Below are positions 10,966 to 21,520 of a stretch of 64,000 bases of DNA, one piece after another. Under the pieces are notes generated by a model. The model saw only the letters and a list, made by a program, of their open reading frames with translations. It was not told where the DNA came from and did no database searches. The first letter of the stretch is position 1. The number at the start of each line of letters is the position of its first letter. The DNA comes from Branchipolynoe longqiensis (lineage: Eukaryota; Annelida; Polychaeta; Phyllodocida; Polynoidae). The translations under genes were made by a program, and so were the position numbers. The DNA is taken from NCBI GenBank assembly GCA_030323885.1, contig CM059187.1, positions 127,329,525-127,393,524 on the forward strand, in the 5' to 3' direction.

Positions 10966-11549
10966 AAATGAAAAGTTTTTTAAATGTACTTTTTTTTCTT
11001 CTTTTTTTTAAGAGAGGGGGTGGGATGGTATGATATAAAATAATTGATTTGCTATCATGTTGTTGTGGGTGTTAAACACTTTAAAATCTTTATATATATT
11101 CCATAAGTTATTGAAACTAACACCGCGTGATGTGGTGCCAGGATGACAGAACCTAGAGGAGTGGACATAAGCGGAATATAATAAAAGTACAAATATATGA
11201 CTACCTTTGTTATTCATATTCACATCATATATTAGATGGCACATTTTACATGCATACATTTAGTAACACGAGCATGCGCAGCACAGCGGTACAATGTACT
11301 CGTGACTTGTCATTGACACCTGCGAATGCGACCCTGTCAGGTAAGCCTACCTCTGCCACCTGGCGGTGGGTGGCAGGTAAGACCCAGTTAATCCATGAGT
11401 GGCAGTGAGTGTGGTCACGTGGGCCGCTCAGGTGTCTCCCCGGCCCCGGGAGTATAGTACTAGCCGAGCATGTAACGCGAGAGGCGCGAATCTCGGGAGG
11501 CGGAAGGTTAATGACTTGTTGACGGGTCCGAGTGTCGGCTGCTTCCCGC
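10966..11549. other. No gene seen; GC-rich end with splice-donor-like words
   Basis: AT-rich to 11260, then GC- and CpG-rich to the start of the next element. Two CAGGTAAG words (near 11337 and 11374) match donor consensus, but no convincing open exon precedes them. Confidence 0.4.
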
Positions 11550-12312
11550 CCAGGGGCCGTATGCACCAATCGGTGTTAGGACCGTAACCACGGTTTGGCT
11601 AGCTCCACACAGCTAACTGTGGAAAATCCGTATGCATCAATCAGTGCCAGCGCTAACTGCGGACCGTAGCCTAGGCTAAGCTAAACCACTTTCAGATTTG
11701 GGGTAACGGCTACCCGGACTGGTTAGTGTGCGTCAGTCGTGTCAATCTATTCAATGCTATCATATTTGACACAATTTCATACTCTAACAGTGATATTTTA
11801 TCAAATTAACCCTAAAAGCAAACCGATATTGATGCTCCTGCCGCATTGGCGGCGTTATTCATATTGTCAAATCAACAAATGTAAAGTAAACAAATCATCG
11901 CCGCCGCTTCGACGTCGATATCCATACTATTGAACGTCAACAAAACACACATCGCCGCCGCCGTCGCCATCGCCGCCGAATCGGCGGCAATATATTAGGC
12001 CCAAATCTATTCAATGCTATCATATTTGACACAATTACATACTCTGAACGTGATATTTGATCAATTTAACCCTAAATTCGAACCGATATTCATGCTGCCG
12101 CCACAGTGGCGGCGTTATTCATATTGTCGAATCGAGGGAATTCCCAAATCTATAAATAACTTCACGGTTAGCTTCCCGCCCCGGCTAGGACATTGGTTCA
12201 TTCCACTTTACACATTTCTCCAACCCGCCGCTACCCAGAGGTAGCTAGCTACCCCAGAGCTAGCGCCTAGCACCTGCTAAGCCTATCACCGATTGGTGCA
12301 TATGGCCCCTGG
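11550..12312. mobile_element. MITE with CCAGGGGCC inverted ends, 763 bp
   Basis: The left end CCAGGGGCCGTATGCACCAA and the right end TTGGTGCATATGGCCCCTGG are inverted copies of each other over about 30 bases. Inside is a direct repeat of about 133 bp (11744-11877 and 12004-12136, starting AATCTATTCAATGCTATCAT). A GCC-repeat stretch lies at 11950-11990. No transposase frame is present. I cannot assign a superfamily. Confidence 0.75.
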
Positions 12313-12327
12313 AGACCCGGTGTTGGA

Positions 12328-12795
12328 GTTTCAGCCCTCCGTCGGTTTCAGCCATACGCTACACTCAAATGCATTGTCAATGGCCGTGAGCAATCATCAT
12401 ACAGAAAAAGTGAAATATCTCTAAAACCACACCATCTAGAAACAAATCGCTTGGTACACATATAGAAAACATCTTTACTAAAAAGATTATAAAAAAAAAA
12501 CGTACGGTTAGGGTTCTTGATTTCTATTAATTTTGAATAAAACTAATGTTTTGCACTGCGCATACCGTCAAACTCAAGGCATTGTCAATGGTCGTGAGCA
12601 ATCTTCATACAGAAAATACAGAAAAAGTGAAATATCTCTAAAACCACACCACCTAGAAACAAATCGCTTGATACACATATAGAAAACATCTTTACCAAAA
12701 ACATATTAAATTTATAATGTTAGTGACGATGATGTTAGATGTTGACGCATGCGCAGAAGCGATGCAGAGAGCTGAAACCGACGGAGGGCGGAAAC
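12328..12795. mobile_element. SatTE-type element with 25-bp inverted ends
   Basis: The ends at 12328-12352 and 12771-12795 are inverted repeats with one mismatch (core CCCTCCGTCGGTTTCAGC). The inside holds about two copies of the 205-bp SatTE unit (ATGGCCGTGAGCAATC, AAACCACACCA, TCTATTAATTTTGAATAAAA). These ends differ from those of the other SatTE elements. Confidence 0.75.
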
Positions 12796-12929
12796 CGCGA
12801 CACGGGAGTGGTTGGGTTGGTTAGTTGTTGGAATTTTGCATTCAAATAAGACCAACTGCTGGTGATAATGACAGAAACAGCAATGATTATCAATATTTAA
12901 ACAGCTGCAAAGACCGTTATTGATATAAT

Positions 12930-13045
12930 GGTTGGTTGTTGCAGTTTTACATCCTGGCAACATCTAAGGTCATATCAGGACGGGTACCGACTTGTGACAG
13001 TGCGCACTCATGACGATTTTATTAGTGCTGCCCCACTGGGAAACA
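12930..13045 (-). mobile_element. SINE-1 3' half
   Basis: The tail (GTTGCAGTTTTACATCCTGG, complement) and part of the body to CCCCACTGGGAAAC. It abuts the head of an oppositely oriented SINE-1 copy at 13046. Confidence 0.8.
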
Positions 13046-13380
13046 CCGGGCGCTGTGGCCGAATCGCTAGAGAGCGGGCCTCACGTGGGTGTTTATCGGG
13101 GGTTTTGTTCCCGGTCGAGTCAAATGAATGACTTAAAAATTGATAGTTGTCGCTTCCTAGCCTGGCACTCTTCATTTAATAGGATATGCCAAGGACTGGT
13201 CAGCTCAGTGTCAGGATAATGTGACTAAGTGGGATATCGGGTCATGGTGCCGGTGGCCTAATTTCCCAGTGGGACAACACTATAAAGTCGCTATGAGTAT
13301 GAGTGTGCACTGCCACAAGTCGGTACTCGTCCTAATATGACCTTAGTTGTTGCCAGGAGGTAAAACTCCAACACCCAACC
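13046..13380 (+). mobile_element. SINE-1b, full length
   Basis: The head is CCGGGCGCTGTGGCCGAATC, then TTCCCGGTCGAGTCAAATGA. The whole body follows, with the tail CCTAATATGACCTTAGTTGT and CCAACACCCAACC. Together with the fragment at 12930-13045 it forms a head-on inverted pair. Confidence 0.88.
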
Positions 13381-13575
13381 AGTATATCAACAGTGGTGTT
13401 TTCAGCTATTTAAATATCGATAACCATGGCCGTTCCGTCCTTATCGCTAGCAGTTGGTCTTATCTGAATGACCTATTTATCTAATTGCAATTTTATTTGG
13501 AAATAAAAGTATCACAAAATGTTCAATTACGATCAGTACTTTTAATTCATATTGACAGTGTACTATATAGTTGGT

Positions 13576-13680
13576 TTAAGGTCCTAGCAACATATAAGAT
13601 CATATCAGGACTTTCATCTAGACACTCCTGGAGACCTGATAGTGCTGCATCACTACTGGGGCCGTCGCCTGCTATCACCT
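13576..13680 (-). mobile_element. Degraded SINE-1 fragment
   Basis: GTCCTAGCAACATATAAGAT and CATATCAGGAC, then scattered body matches to GCATCACTACTGGGG. Confidence 0.5.
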
Positions 13681-13762
13681 AGACTATCAAGTATCATGAT
13701 CAACTTAATGTACTTGTCTAAAATAAATGGGCAAACACTCAAAACCATCAGACTAGGCAACC

Positions 13763-14303
13763 TTAAAGTTGCATAGTCCGATGGTTTTGAATTTCTGTAT
13801 TTTTCTGAGATAAATATATTAGACCAATAACTAGTATCTACTTTACATTAGTTCAAAGTTACTTATATTTTAAAGGGTAAACTTTTGAGATATTTTGAGT
13901 GCAAACATGGAAAATTTGGTTTGGCATGCTTGCCAAAACTCTGACACCATAGACTTCTGCAGTAACAGGTTCTGTTAAATTGACTCCCTCTCCCTCTTCC
14001 CTGTTCTGCCCTGCCCTGCCCAGTCCCTCTCCCCCTCCACCATCTCTCCTCCATCTCTCCTCCACCTCTCCCCCCTCTCTCCTCCCTCCTACCCCCAGCC
14101 CCTCCCCCTGCTCCCTCCTTCCCCTCGTCTCCCTCTCCCTCCCTGCTCTCCAACGGCCCCTCCCCACCCCCTTCCCTCGGGGTTCTACGCAGAAACAAAT
14201 GCTTAATAAGTCCATCAGTATCTAAGTTAAATATGTCAAATCTAATCTAGATAATTGGTTTGGTTTTGAAAATTTGATATTTCATCGGACTATACAGCTT
14301 TAA
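13763..14303 (+). mobile_element. M-TTAA element carrying a polypyrimidine insert
   Basis: It begins TTAAAGTTGCATAGTCCGAT and ends ATCGGACTATACAGCTTTAA, i.e. inverted ends next to TTAA, as in the other copies (17875-18231, 21719-22074, 62737-63091). Those are about 356 bp; this one is 541 bp because 13985-14178 is replaced by CT-rich sequence that matches about 3797-4030. TTAA target use is typical of piggyBac-like elements, but no transposase is present, so the superfamily is an inference. Confidence 0.8.
13985..14178 (+). repeat. Transposed copy of the CT-rich segment
   Basis: CTGCCCTGCCCTGCC, CCACCATCTCTCCTCCATCT, CTCGTCTCCCTCTCCCTCC and CCAACGGCCCCTCCCCA occur in the same order at about 3797-4030. 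The spared host element resumes at TTCTACGCAGAAACAAATGC. Confidence 0.85.
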
Positions 14304-14751
14304 AGTATCCACCTCATATGTGCGAAGTTTAGAGAATCAAGTTCAAGCTCTCCCCAACCCACACCCACACCCACACCCCATCTCCCATGTATCGAGAACA
14401 TCATGAGGCGACCTTATGGGGTTGAATTGGCTTAATTCTCAACTTTTAAAGGTAGAAGTAATGAGAACATTGCATGTGTTCAGAAATCCCCCACAACGAC
14501 CAATGGGCAATCAGATTGCAGCTGATAACATTAGTAGAAGCGAGTGCTCGGTCTAAGCGCCATTACCAGAGTTGTATCCACTTGACCTAATTTCCATTGA
14601 CCCCAACGGTGCAGCCTTGTTGACTAGGCCTCTCTCTGTAAGAGGGTTTAGAACCTGGGATCAATTTATTACCCTACCCAACCCCCACTGATCGGAATCA
14701 AACGAAGGGTGCCTATTGGTGGTTTTTTTTGTATGCTGCCACATTCCACAC
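14304..14751. other. No gene seen
   Basis: A short CACACC repeat at 14357-14380. The rest is unremarkable. Confidence 0.5.
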
Positions 14752-14941
14752 AAGGCAATGGATTGTTTGTCTCGGAGTCAGAATACTATGACTGAATGGG
14801 ATATTGCCCCAGCATGGCAGTGATATAGTAAATACCTCAATAAGGCAACGCTATAAAGACACCCGGAGTGCGTACTGTCACAACTTGGTATCCATTCTGA
14901 TATATGACCTCAGATGTTGCTAGGACCTAAATCCCCCATAC
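14752..14941 (+). mobile_element. Old SINE-1 body and tail
   Basis: GCAATGGATTGTTTGTCTCG, ATGACTGAATGGGATAT, CTATAAAGACACCCGGAGTG and GACCTCAGATGTTGCTAGGA are diverged body and tail blocks. The head is missing. Confidence 0.65.
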
Positions 14942-15190
14942 AATCAATGTTTAGCAGGTGTCAACTGTCAAGAAAAGATGATATCACTTGGGTGGGTGTC
15001 ATAGCAGGCATCGATTGACCGCTTTTAATATTTAAAAATGTTATATATATCACATGTGAACAGTTGCTATCATCGCTTTTCTAACCGTAAGCCTGAATAC
15101 ACCCATATATGGTTACATTAAAGCTAATTCATCATATGTATGACAAACCATTAATATTCTTTTGTTTTTGTTTTTGTTTTTGTACTGAAT

Positions 15191-15552
15191 CATTAACAAA
15201 ATTGACCAGACGTGATGGCCGATTGAGTTAGAGCGTCCGTCTCCCGTGTTGGTAGATTGTGGGATCGTGGGTTAGAACCCTGGTCGAGTCAAACCAATGA
15301 CTTAAAAATTGATACCTGTCGCTTCCTAGCCAGGCGCTCGGCATTATTAGGATAGGGCAAGGACTGGTCTGCTCAGTGTCAGGATAATGTGACTGAGTGG
15401 GATATCAGGTCATGGTGCTGGCGGCCTGGTCTTCCAGTGGGGCAGCACTATAAAGTCACCATGAGTGCTCACTGTCACAAGTCGGTACCCATCCTGATAT
15501 GCCCTTAGATGTTGCTAGAATGTAAAAGAACAAACAAACATTAACAAAATTG
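15191..15552 (+). mobile_element. SINE-1a, full length, with 14-bp target duplication
   Basis: The target duplication CATTAACAAAATTG lies at 15191-15204 and 15539-15552. The element between (15205-15538) has the tRNA-like head (A box TGGCCGATTGAGTTAGAGCG, B box region GGGTTAGAACCC), GTCGAGTCAAACCAATGAC, the body, and the tail GATATGCCCTTAGATGTTGC with AACAAACAAACA. It gives the best-defined borders of the family: about 334 bp. Confidence 0.93.
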
Positions 15553-15575
15553 TATTATCGTTTTAGAAATAAGTG

Positions 15576-15925
15576 TAAAGCGGCTGTCACACATCACCTG
15601 ATTGGAGGAAATGGAAAGAAACAAACAAAGTCTGTTGATACTATGATAGGCCGGTTTGTGTCTGTACTAGTTTTGAACATGCACAAAACTTGGAATGGAT
15701 GCCGCCGGTTTGACGTATACGTTTCTTGTCCGGTTTGAGTCCGTTTAGCCCGATTACCATCTGTTGGCTATCCGTTCATGTCCGTTTCATGTTCGTTCGT
15801 CATGGCCTATGATTATTGATTTCGCAACATTTTGATGCATTTGAATACATTTTGATACTTATGACGCCCGGACTAGAAAATTATGTCCGTTGCTCAATCC
15901 GGTGATGTGTGACAGGGGCTTAAAT
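15576..15925. mobile_element. M-TGTCACA element, short form (350 bp)
   Basis: The left end is GCGGCTGTCACACATCACCT; the right end CCGGTGATGTGTGACAGGGG is its inverted counterpart. Inside are repeated GTCCGTTT/CATGTCCG words and ACAAAACTTGGAATGG, shared with 56043-56457. No frame is recognisable. Confidence 0.8.
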
Positions 15926-15936
15926 AACGGTACCAA

Positions 15937-16000
15937 CAACGGCTGGAAGATCAGTAGCTCGGTGCTGAACAAAATATTTTGTTCAGAGGAATAAATATAT
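15937..16000 (+). repeat. Hairpin-plus-AATAAA retroposon-like 3' end (copy a)
   Basis: CGGCTGGAAGATCAGTAGCT, GGTGCTGAACAAAAT and GGAATAAATATAT. The same layout recurs at 44157 and 51763: a GGAAG word, a CAGT...ACTG stem, ACAAAATATGTA, then GAATAAA. It looks like the end of a polyadenylated retroposon, family unknown. Confidence 0.5.
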
Positions 16001-16170
16001 AGTAAAACCTCTCTATACCGACCCCTCCACAGATCGACCACTCCCCTATATCGGTCGCTTTATTTGGGTCCCAAAAAATACCATTGTAAGGATATTCTGA
16101 CTCTCTAAACCGACCCTAAATGGACCACTTAAAGTCGGTCCCATGGTCGGTCGGTTTACAGAGGTTTTAT
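16001..16170. mobile_element. M-CAG (pogo/Tigger-like MITE)
   Basis: Inverted ends AGTAAAACCTCTCTATACCG and GTCGGTTTACAGAGGTTTTA enclose ATCGACCACTCCCCTATATC and GGACCACTTAAAGTCGGTCC. No coding capacity. CAGT ends with TA targets in sister copies are typical of pogo/Tigger elements. Confidence 0.85.
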
Positions 16171-16708
16171 GGTGCTGTCACATTATGATGTTTCTCGCCA
16201 ACGCGCATCGACGTGTGTCACTTTTTGGCGAATCGTCGCAGACATCAGGAAGCGTCACACGCGCATTAGGCGGGCGTTGGTATTCGTTGATCTACGGCGA
16301 CGGTCGGTGGCGTGCATCTGGCGATCGCCAACGTTTTATTCTTGCACAAAACTTTCAGCGACCGACAACGCGCGGATGCCAACATTATGGCAACGTCAGA
16401 AGCACGTCGACAACGCTGGAATAACATTGTGTGAACGATATGCATACGCCGTGCGCGCATGAGGCTTGTTCCCACACATTTCGCCAAACTGTTGCTTTTT
16501 TTGTCTGTTGTTGTTTTACATCCTACCAACATCTAAGGTCATATCAGGACGGCGCGCCAAACTTTTTTTTTTTTTTTCACACGTCGGCTGCACGCTACCA
16601 ATACGTTGTGCTGATGGCGAAAAGCTTGATGTTTCTCGACGATTAAAAGTGATTTTGCGCGTTGGCGGCACGCCGGCGAAATATGTCATAGTGTGACAGG
16701 GCTATTAG
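16168..16708. mobile_element. M-TGTCACA element with SINE-1 tail inside
   Basis: The left end is GGTGCTGTCACATTATGATG; the right end CATAGTGTGACAGGGCTATT is its inverted counterpart. The interior is rich in CGACG, GCGCGCAT and GTTGGC words. It touches the M-CAG element at 16170. A SINE-1 tail on the minus strand sits at 16498-16552. Confidence 0.75.
16498..16552 (-). mobile_element. SINE-1 tail only
   Basis: GTTGTTTTACATCCTACCAA and CATCTAAGGTCATATCAGGA, complementary to the SINE-1 3' end, inserted within an M-TGTCACA element. Confidence 0.8.
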
Positions 16709-16790
16709 TATATTACTGTATATGCATCTCCCTCCATTCCAAATAATGTTAGACTGGTTTTAGGGCAAAAGTAAATGTATATATGAAGCG

Positions 16791-17149
16791 ATTGTTGATT
16801 GTTTGTCAGAGTTTTATGCCCTCGCAACATCTAAGGTCATATCCGGGCAGGTACTGACTTGTGACAGTGCACACTCATAGTCATAGCAACCTTCATAGTA
16901 CTTTCCCCACTGTGAGACCAGACCACCCCCACCATGACCTCATATCACACTCAGTCACATTATCCTGACACTGAGCCAACCAGTCCTTGCCCTATCCTAA
17001 TAGTGCCGAGCACCTGCTAGGAAGCGACATGTATCAATTTTTAAGTCATTGGTTTGACTCGACCAGGGTTTGAGCCCGTGGGTTCGAGTCGCACGATCTA
17101 CCAAAACGGGAGACGGACGCTCAAGTCATTCGGACATCCCATCTGGTCT
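16791..17149 (-). mobile_element. SINE-1a, full length
   Basis: Tail at 16791-16850 (TTTATGCCCTCGCAACATCT), body (AGTCACATTATCCTGACACT), and head ending CATCCCATCTGGTCTTG. The B box region is partly duplicated (GGGTTTGAGCCC, then GGGTTCGAGTC). Confidence 0.88.
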
Positions 17150-17874
17150 TGAAGTTATTGGAGTTAAATCATGATGTGAGCAAACAGAGACTGGCCGAGC
17201 CTGTAATGGACTGAGAAGGTAACATGCTCTTTATCAGAACCACCAGTTATTATAGATGTATTAACGGTTCATTGACTTAATTAAATGGTTACATAAATGC
17301 TTAGACGTTAGCAACTGTAATCGGAGAACTGGCTTTGGGAATTTGTGCACGTGCAGGGATGCCATTCATGATAAAGAACAAGTCACTACAAATGTCAGAT
17401 ACAATATCAGCTTTCAGTGATATGCTTATGTAAGATTACACTGGTGGTGGGCGATGTCTATCTACAGAACATGGTGGAAGGACTTATTATGTGGGGTTAT
17501 TTTGGAGGTCTTTGACGTCAGCGAATCCAGTTGTCGGCAGTCTGTTATTATAACAAGCGCTCCTCTATCAGGAATGACATAAAACTAGCTCAGATAACTA
17601 ACTGGTTTTCTACCAATTACACGCGAGTAGCATGTTGCAGTGCACTAATGTCGTCTGCTTTTCAGACACGTGCAGATGTGATAGTATTTCATGTTCGAAC
17701 CCGATACAAGTATGTAAATTTGAGTGAGCATCGGATTAGTCCTATATTCTTAGTACAGCATATACGTGTTTCCAATGGCGAGGTGCCCGTAAGGATATGT
17801 TGCCATGCCTACTTTGCTACGTTGCTATTTTGTTACGTTGTGCTCAGTAATTGAACGCGAGCGTTTTTTTTGGT
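17150..17874. other. No gene seen
   Basis: A 107-codon open frame at 17531-17854 has no recognisable domain, no clear start context and no splice structure. I do not call it a gene. Confidence 0.45.
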
Positions 17875-18231
17875 TTAAGTTGCACAGTCCGATGGTTTTG
17901 AGTTTCAGAAATTTTCTGAGATAAATATATTAGGTTGATCGTTATAATGTAACTTACTTTAGCTTGAAGTAACTTTATTTTAAGTGGCTAACTTTTGAGA
18001 TATTTGAAGTGCAACTATGCAAAATTAATTTTGGCATGCTTTCCAAAACTCTTGACACCACAGCATTCTGCAGTAACATGATCTATTCAATTGCCGCACT
18101 ATTATTCCCTTATGTGTGGCAACAAATGCTTAATAAGTGCATCAGTATCTAAGCTAGATATGTAGAATCAAATTTAGATAATTGTTTTGGTTTTGAAAAT
18201 TTGATGATTTCATCAGACTATGCAGCTTTAA
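17875..18231 (+). mobile_element. M-TTAA, 357 bp, intact
   Basis: TTAAGTTGCACAGTCCGATG at the left; CATCAGACTATGCAGCTTTA at the right, ending in TTAA. Inside are GAGATAAATATATTAG, TGGCATGCTTTCCAAAACTC and AACAAATGCTTAATAAGTGC, shared with all family members. Confidence 0.85.
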
Positions 18232-18309
18232 TTGCCTGAGCGTAGAATTAGATGACCAGCCGAAAATATGAAAGTAGGTCAAAGATACCCCACCCCCAAA
18301 GGAAATCCC

Positions 18310-18701
18310 TTAAAGTTGCACAATTCTATGAAACCATGCAACTTTGAAATGAAAGCACTTGCCTACATTTGATCTTACATACACCTAACTAAGAAATTGA
18401 TGCACTTCATAAGCATGCATAGGAATATTAAGTGAATTAGTGTTGTAAAGAAGGAGCATTAGGTCAGTTTGTCTTTGCCTCAAGTCGCACAAGGCTACGA
18501 TTTCGAGCATTTTGGTGTGCGAAATTAGTCACCGAAATTAGTTTGCATTTTCGTTTCCATTTCAAATACCTCCAAATTTAATCATTTTTAGTTAAATATT
18601 ATTCCAACTTAAGTTAAATTACATTATAGCGATCGACGTTATAATAATATTTCTTTTAAGATACGGCAGGAACCCAAAACCATAGGATTCTGTAACTTTA
18701 A
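18310..18701 (-). mobile_element. M-TTAA, old diverged copy
   Basis: TTAAAGTTGCACAATTCTAT at 18310, and CCATAGGATTCTGTAACTTTAA-like sequence at the other end. The middle blocks (ATTGATGCACTTCATAAGC, AAGTTAAATTACATTATAGC) match the family in reverse orientation. Confidence 0.65.
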
Positions 18702-18761
18702 ATCTTCAAAGGCGTGTCATGTGTCTATAAAATACTGTGATTTTGAAGATGACTTGGAGGA

Positions 18762-19141
18762 CAATATAATTAGTTGTTGTTGTATCTCATATCATATCTC
18801 TCAGCTCATATCAGGACCGGTACCGACTTGTGACAGTGCACACTCATGGCAACTTTATAGTGCTGTCCCACTGGGAAACCAGGCCGCTGGCACCATGACC
18901 TGGTTTCCCACTCAGTCACATTATCCTGACACTGAGCACACCAGTCCTTGCCCTATCCTAATAATGCCGAGCGCCTGGCTATGAAGCAACAAGTATAAAT
19001 TTTTAAGTCATTGGTTTGACTCGACCAGGGTTCGAACCCACGACCCTACGATCTACCAGCACGGGAGACGGACGCTCTCACTCATTCGACCATCCCGTCT
19101 GATACCAATTCGACCATCCCGTCTGATACCAATATAATTAG
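18762..19141 (-). mobile_element. SINE-1a with 12-bp target duplication and duplicated head end
   Basis: The target duplication CAATATAATTAG is at 18762-18773 and 19130-19141. The element lies between, tail first. The last 24 bases of the head (CGACCATCCCGTCTGATACC and flank) are present twice at 19087-19129. Part of the tail is lost (ATCATATCTCTCAGCTCATA). Confidence 0.88.
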
Positions 19142-19206
19142 AATAATATTCTGTTTGGACGGTTATTACCAACAGATTTGATCACTGCCATGACCACTTT
19201 TTATGC

Positions 19207-19410
19207 AATGCGCTCAGCATTATTAGGATAGGGCAAGGACTGTCGGGATAATCTGACTGAGTGGGATATCAATCAGGTCATTGTGCTGGTAGCCTGGTCT
19301 CCCAGTGAGACAGCACTATAAATTCACCATGAGATCACACTGGCACAAGTCGATATCCGTCCTGATATGACCTTAGATGTTGCCAGGATGTAAAACTCCA
19401 ACAACCACCC
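19207..19410 (+). mobile_element. SINE-1, 5'-truncated
   Basis: Starts in the body at GCGCTCAGCATTATTAGGAT and runs to the tail GATATGACCTTAGATGTTGC with CCAACAACCACCC. Confidence 0.85.
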
Positions 19411-19682
19411 ACTGTGCAACCCGATCTACCATCCTTTTAGCCCTACATGATGACATACTGTAACTTGGTAAAAGAAATATAATATATTATGTATACAATG
19501 TATGTATATATTGACATGCATTGACATTGAGTCAGTTTCACTTTCCAGGCATATGGCAAAGTGTGTATCCGTATGCATCCTCTGATAATGCCGATTACCA
19601 CATATTGCCAGTGACTTCATATTTATTTGGATGACTTGTGACTAACAAGAATAAAAGGTGTCTGCAAAAAAAACAACGAGCA
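19411..19682. other. No gene seen
   Basis: AT-rich, non-repetitive. Confidence 0.5.
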
Positions 19683-20253
19683 TAAAGGCTCAGTCACACC
19701 TTACCGGATTCGGTACCGGGCAGAAAACGGACACTGTCCGGTGAAATACATCAATGTCCGTTTTATATATGGTACGCATCCGGCGTGTCCATTTTCTGTT
19801 CGGTGGTGTCCGGTGTGTATGGTGTAAAGTTTTGAACATGCCCAAAACTTGTACCGGACACCGCCGGACTGTCTTGTATGGTTGGTGTATGTTTTAAGTC
19901 TGTTTAGTCCGTTTTGTCCGTTTCATGTCCGGTACCCATCCTTTACGTCTCCGGTTTTCTTCCTGAATATTTCATTGACGGTGTTGGGAGAATTCGGTAC
20001 GTCGGGTTTTTTCAGCGCGTCCGTGACAGTCCGGTGGCTATTCATTAATGTTTGCTCCATCCGTTTGACATTCGGTTGTCATCCAGTTATCGTCCGGTGG
20101 GTATTCGTTAATGTGCGTTCCTTGTCCGTTTCGCGTCCGTTTCATCCGGCGCCGGATGCAACAGTTTGACACATTTCGATACATTTTGAACTAGACAATT
20201 CTTTGTCCGTTTGAGTCCGGTACTCAATCCGGTAAGGTGTGACAGGTGCATTA
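19683..20253. mobile_element. M-TGTCACA element, long form (571 bp)
   Basis: The left end is GCTCAGTCACACCTTACCGG; the right end CCGGTAAGGTGTGACAGGTG is inverted. The body is made of repeated CCGTTT and GTCCGGT words in mixed orientation. Its mirror-image relative at 50583-51162 reads the same words on the other strand. Confidence 0.8.
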
Positions 20254-20602
20254 CCTTATTGATTTTGTTCATATGCAGAAGTAGCTGGGAATCTAAGGGG
20301 ATGTGCCACTTTGTTCTTATGTTGAAATAGAGATCTATCTGCCTTTCTAGATCTATACAAACAAACCACCACCCTCAACGCTCTATTTGGCTCCTATTTG
20401 TAAAGCGCCAATCAATTTCCTTACGAAATCATGAGTTTACTCTTTTTGATAACTATTTGGTCATTCTAACAAAAGAGCTTGCCCCATTTCAGTCACACAT
20501 ATCAATACACAGAAACTAGGCGTCTACAATGGATTTTTTCCTATGAAATCAGATTTCAAGGAAGTATTTTTCTAAAAGCGTCCATTTTGTATTTCCCAAC
20601 TA
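20254..20602. other. No gene seen
   Basis: AT-rich unique sequence. Confidence 0.5.
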
Positions 20603-20773
20603 CAGTAAAACCTCTCTATACCGACCCCTCCACAGATCGATCACTCCCTTATATAGATCGCTTTTGTTGGGTCGTAACAATACTAACTATTCTAACTCTC
20701 TAAACCGACCACCTCCCTAAATGAAGCACTTAAAGTCGGTCCCATTGTCGGTCGATTTAGAGAGGTTTTGGTG
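20603..20773. mobile_element. M-CAG
   Basis: CAGTAAAACCTCTCTATACC at the left after TA, and GGTCGATTTAGAGAGGTTTT at the right. The middle ATCGATCACTCCCTTATATA matches sister copies. Confidence 0.85.
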
Positions 20774-21274
20774 TAGTTTATAATGATGGGGGTCATGACT
20801 GCGCTGACCCTTGTCAGTTAGAAACATCGGTATGTGGCAGCGTGTTAGTATGGTGATCACTATGAGAGACAATTCCACCCACGGCCACAGCCCCCCACCC
20901 CGACCGGGAGGTTACATATGACCTGGCTGGGAACTGGCAGGTCACTTTTATTCCGGCCTTGATGGAATAAACTGGAGCACGACCCCAAAGGTTTGAAGCA
21001 ACCAGTTGGGGTGTCACTTCTTTTATTCCCCAGGTGAAGCATAAGCTGGTCCATCATATGGGTTCCACATTTATTATTTGGATCTGAATAAAGACAAGAC
21101 GATAAGTGATTAGTTGAGAACAATGACTGGCTGGTCAAATAATATCAGCCTATCGGTTTTATTTACTTGAGACAAATGTCACGGCAAATGGGGCTGATCG
21201 TCGGTGAGGCGCTCACAAATGCACTGCTCGCTAGGGGTCTGCCTGTGTGTTAGCAAACCAAAACGCGCCTAGGG
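20774..21274. other. No gene seen
   Basis: Moderately GC-rich around 20870-21000, with no open frame carrying a recognisable domain. Confidence 0.45.
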
Positions 21275-21520
21275 TTTTGTTTGTTGTTGTTTTACTTCCT
21301 AGCAACATCTAAGGTCATATCAGGACGGGTACCGACTTGTGACAGTGCGCACTCATGGCGACTTTATAGTGCTGCACCACTGGAAGACCAAGCTGCCAGC
21401 ACCATGACCTGATATTCCATTCAGTAGCATTATCCTGACACTGAGCAAACCACTGCTTGTCCTATCCTAATAATGCCGAGCGCCAGGTTAGGAAGCCGCG
21501 CCCAAGCCATTCAACCAACT
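21275..21520 (-). mobile_element. SINE-1, head missing
   Basis: Tail TTGTTGTTTTACTTCCTAGC at 21275, body through CCGAGCGCCAGGTTAGGAAG; it loses similarity at about 21505 before the head. Confidence 0.85.

Noticed and set aside
15206..15280. tRNA gene
   Set aside because: A and B boxes are present, but the sequence does not fold as a complete cloverleaf and is followed by the SINE body and a target duplication. It is a SINE head, as are all similar spots in the window.
17531..17854. 107-codon open frame
   Set aside because: No domain, no repeated occurrence, no start context and no splice sites; the length is within chance for this composition and window size.
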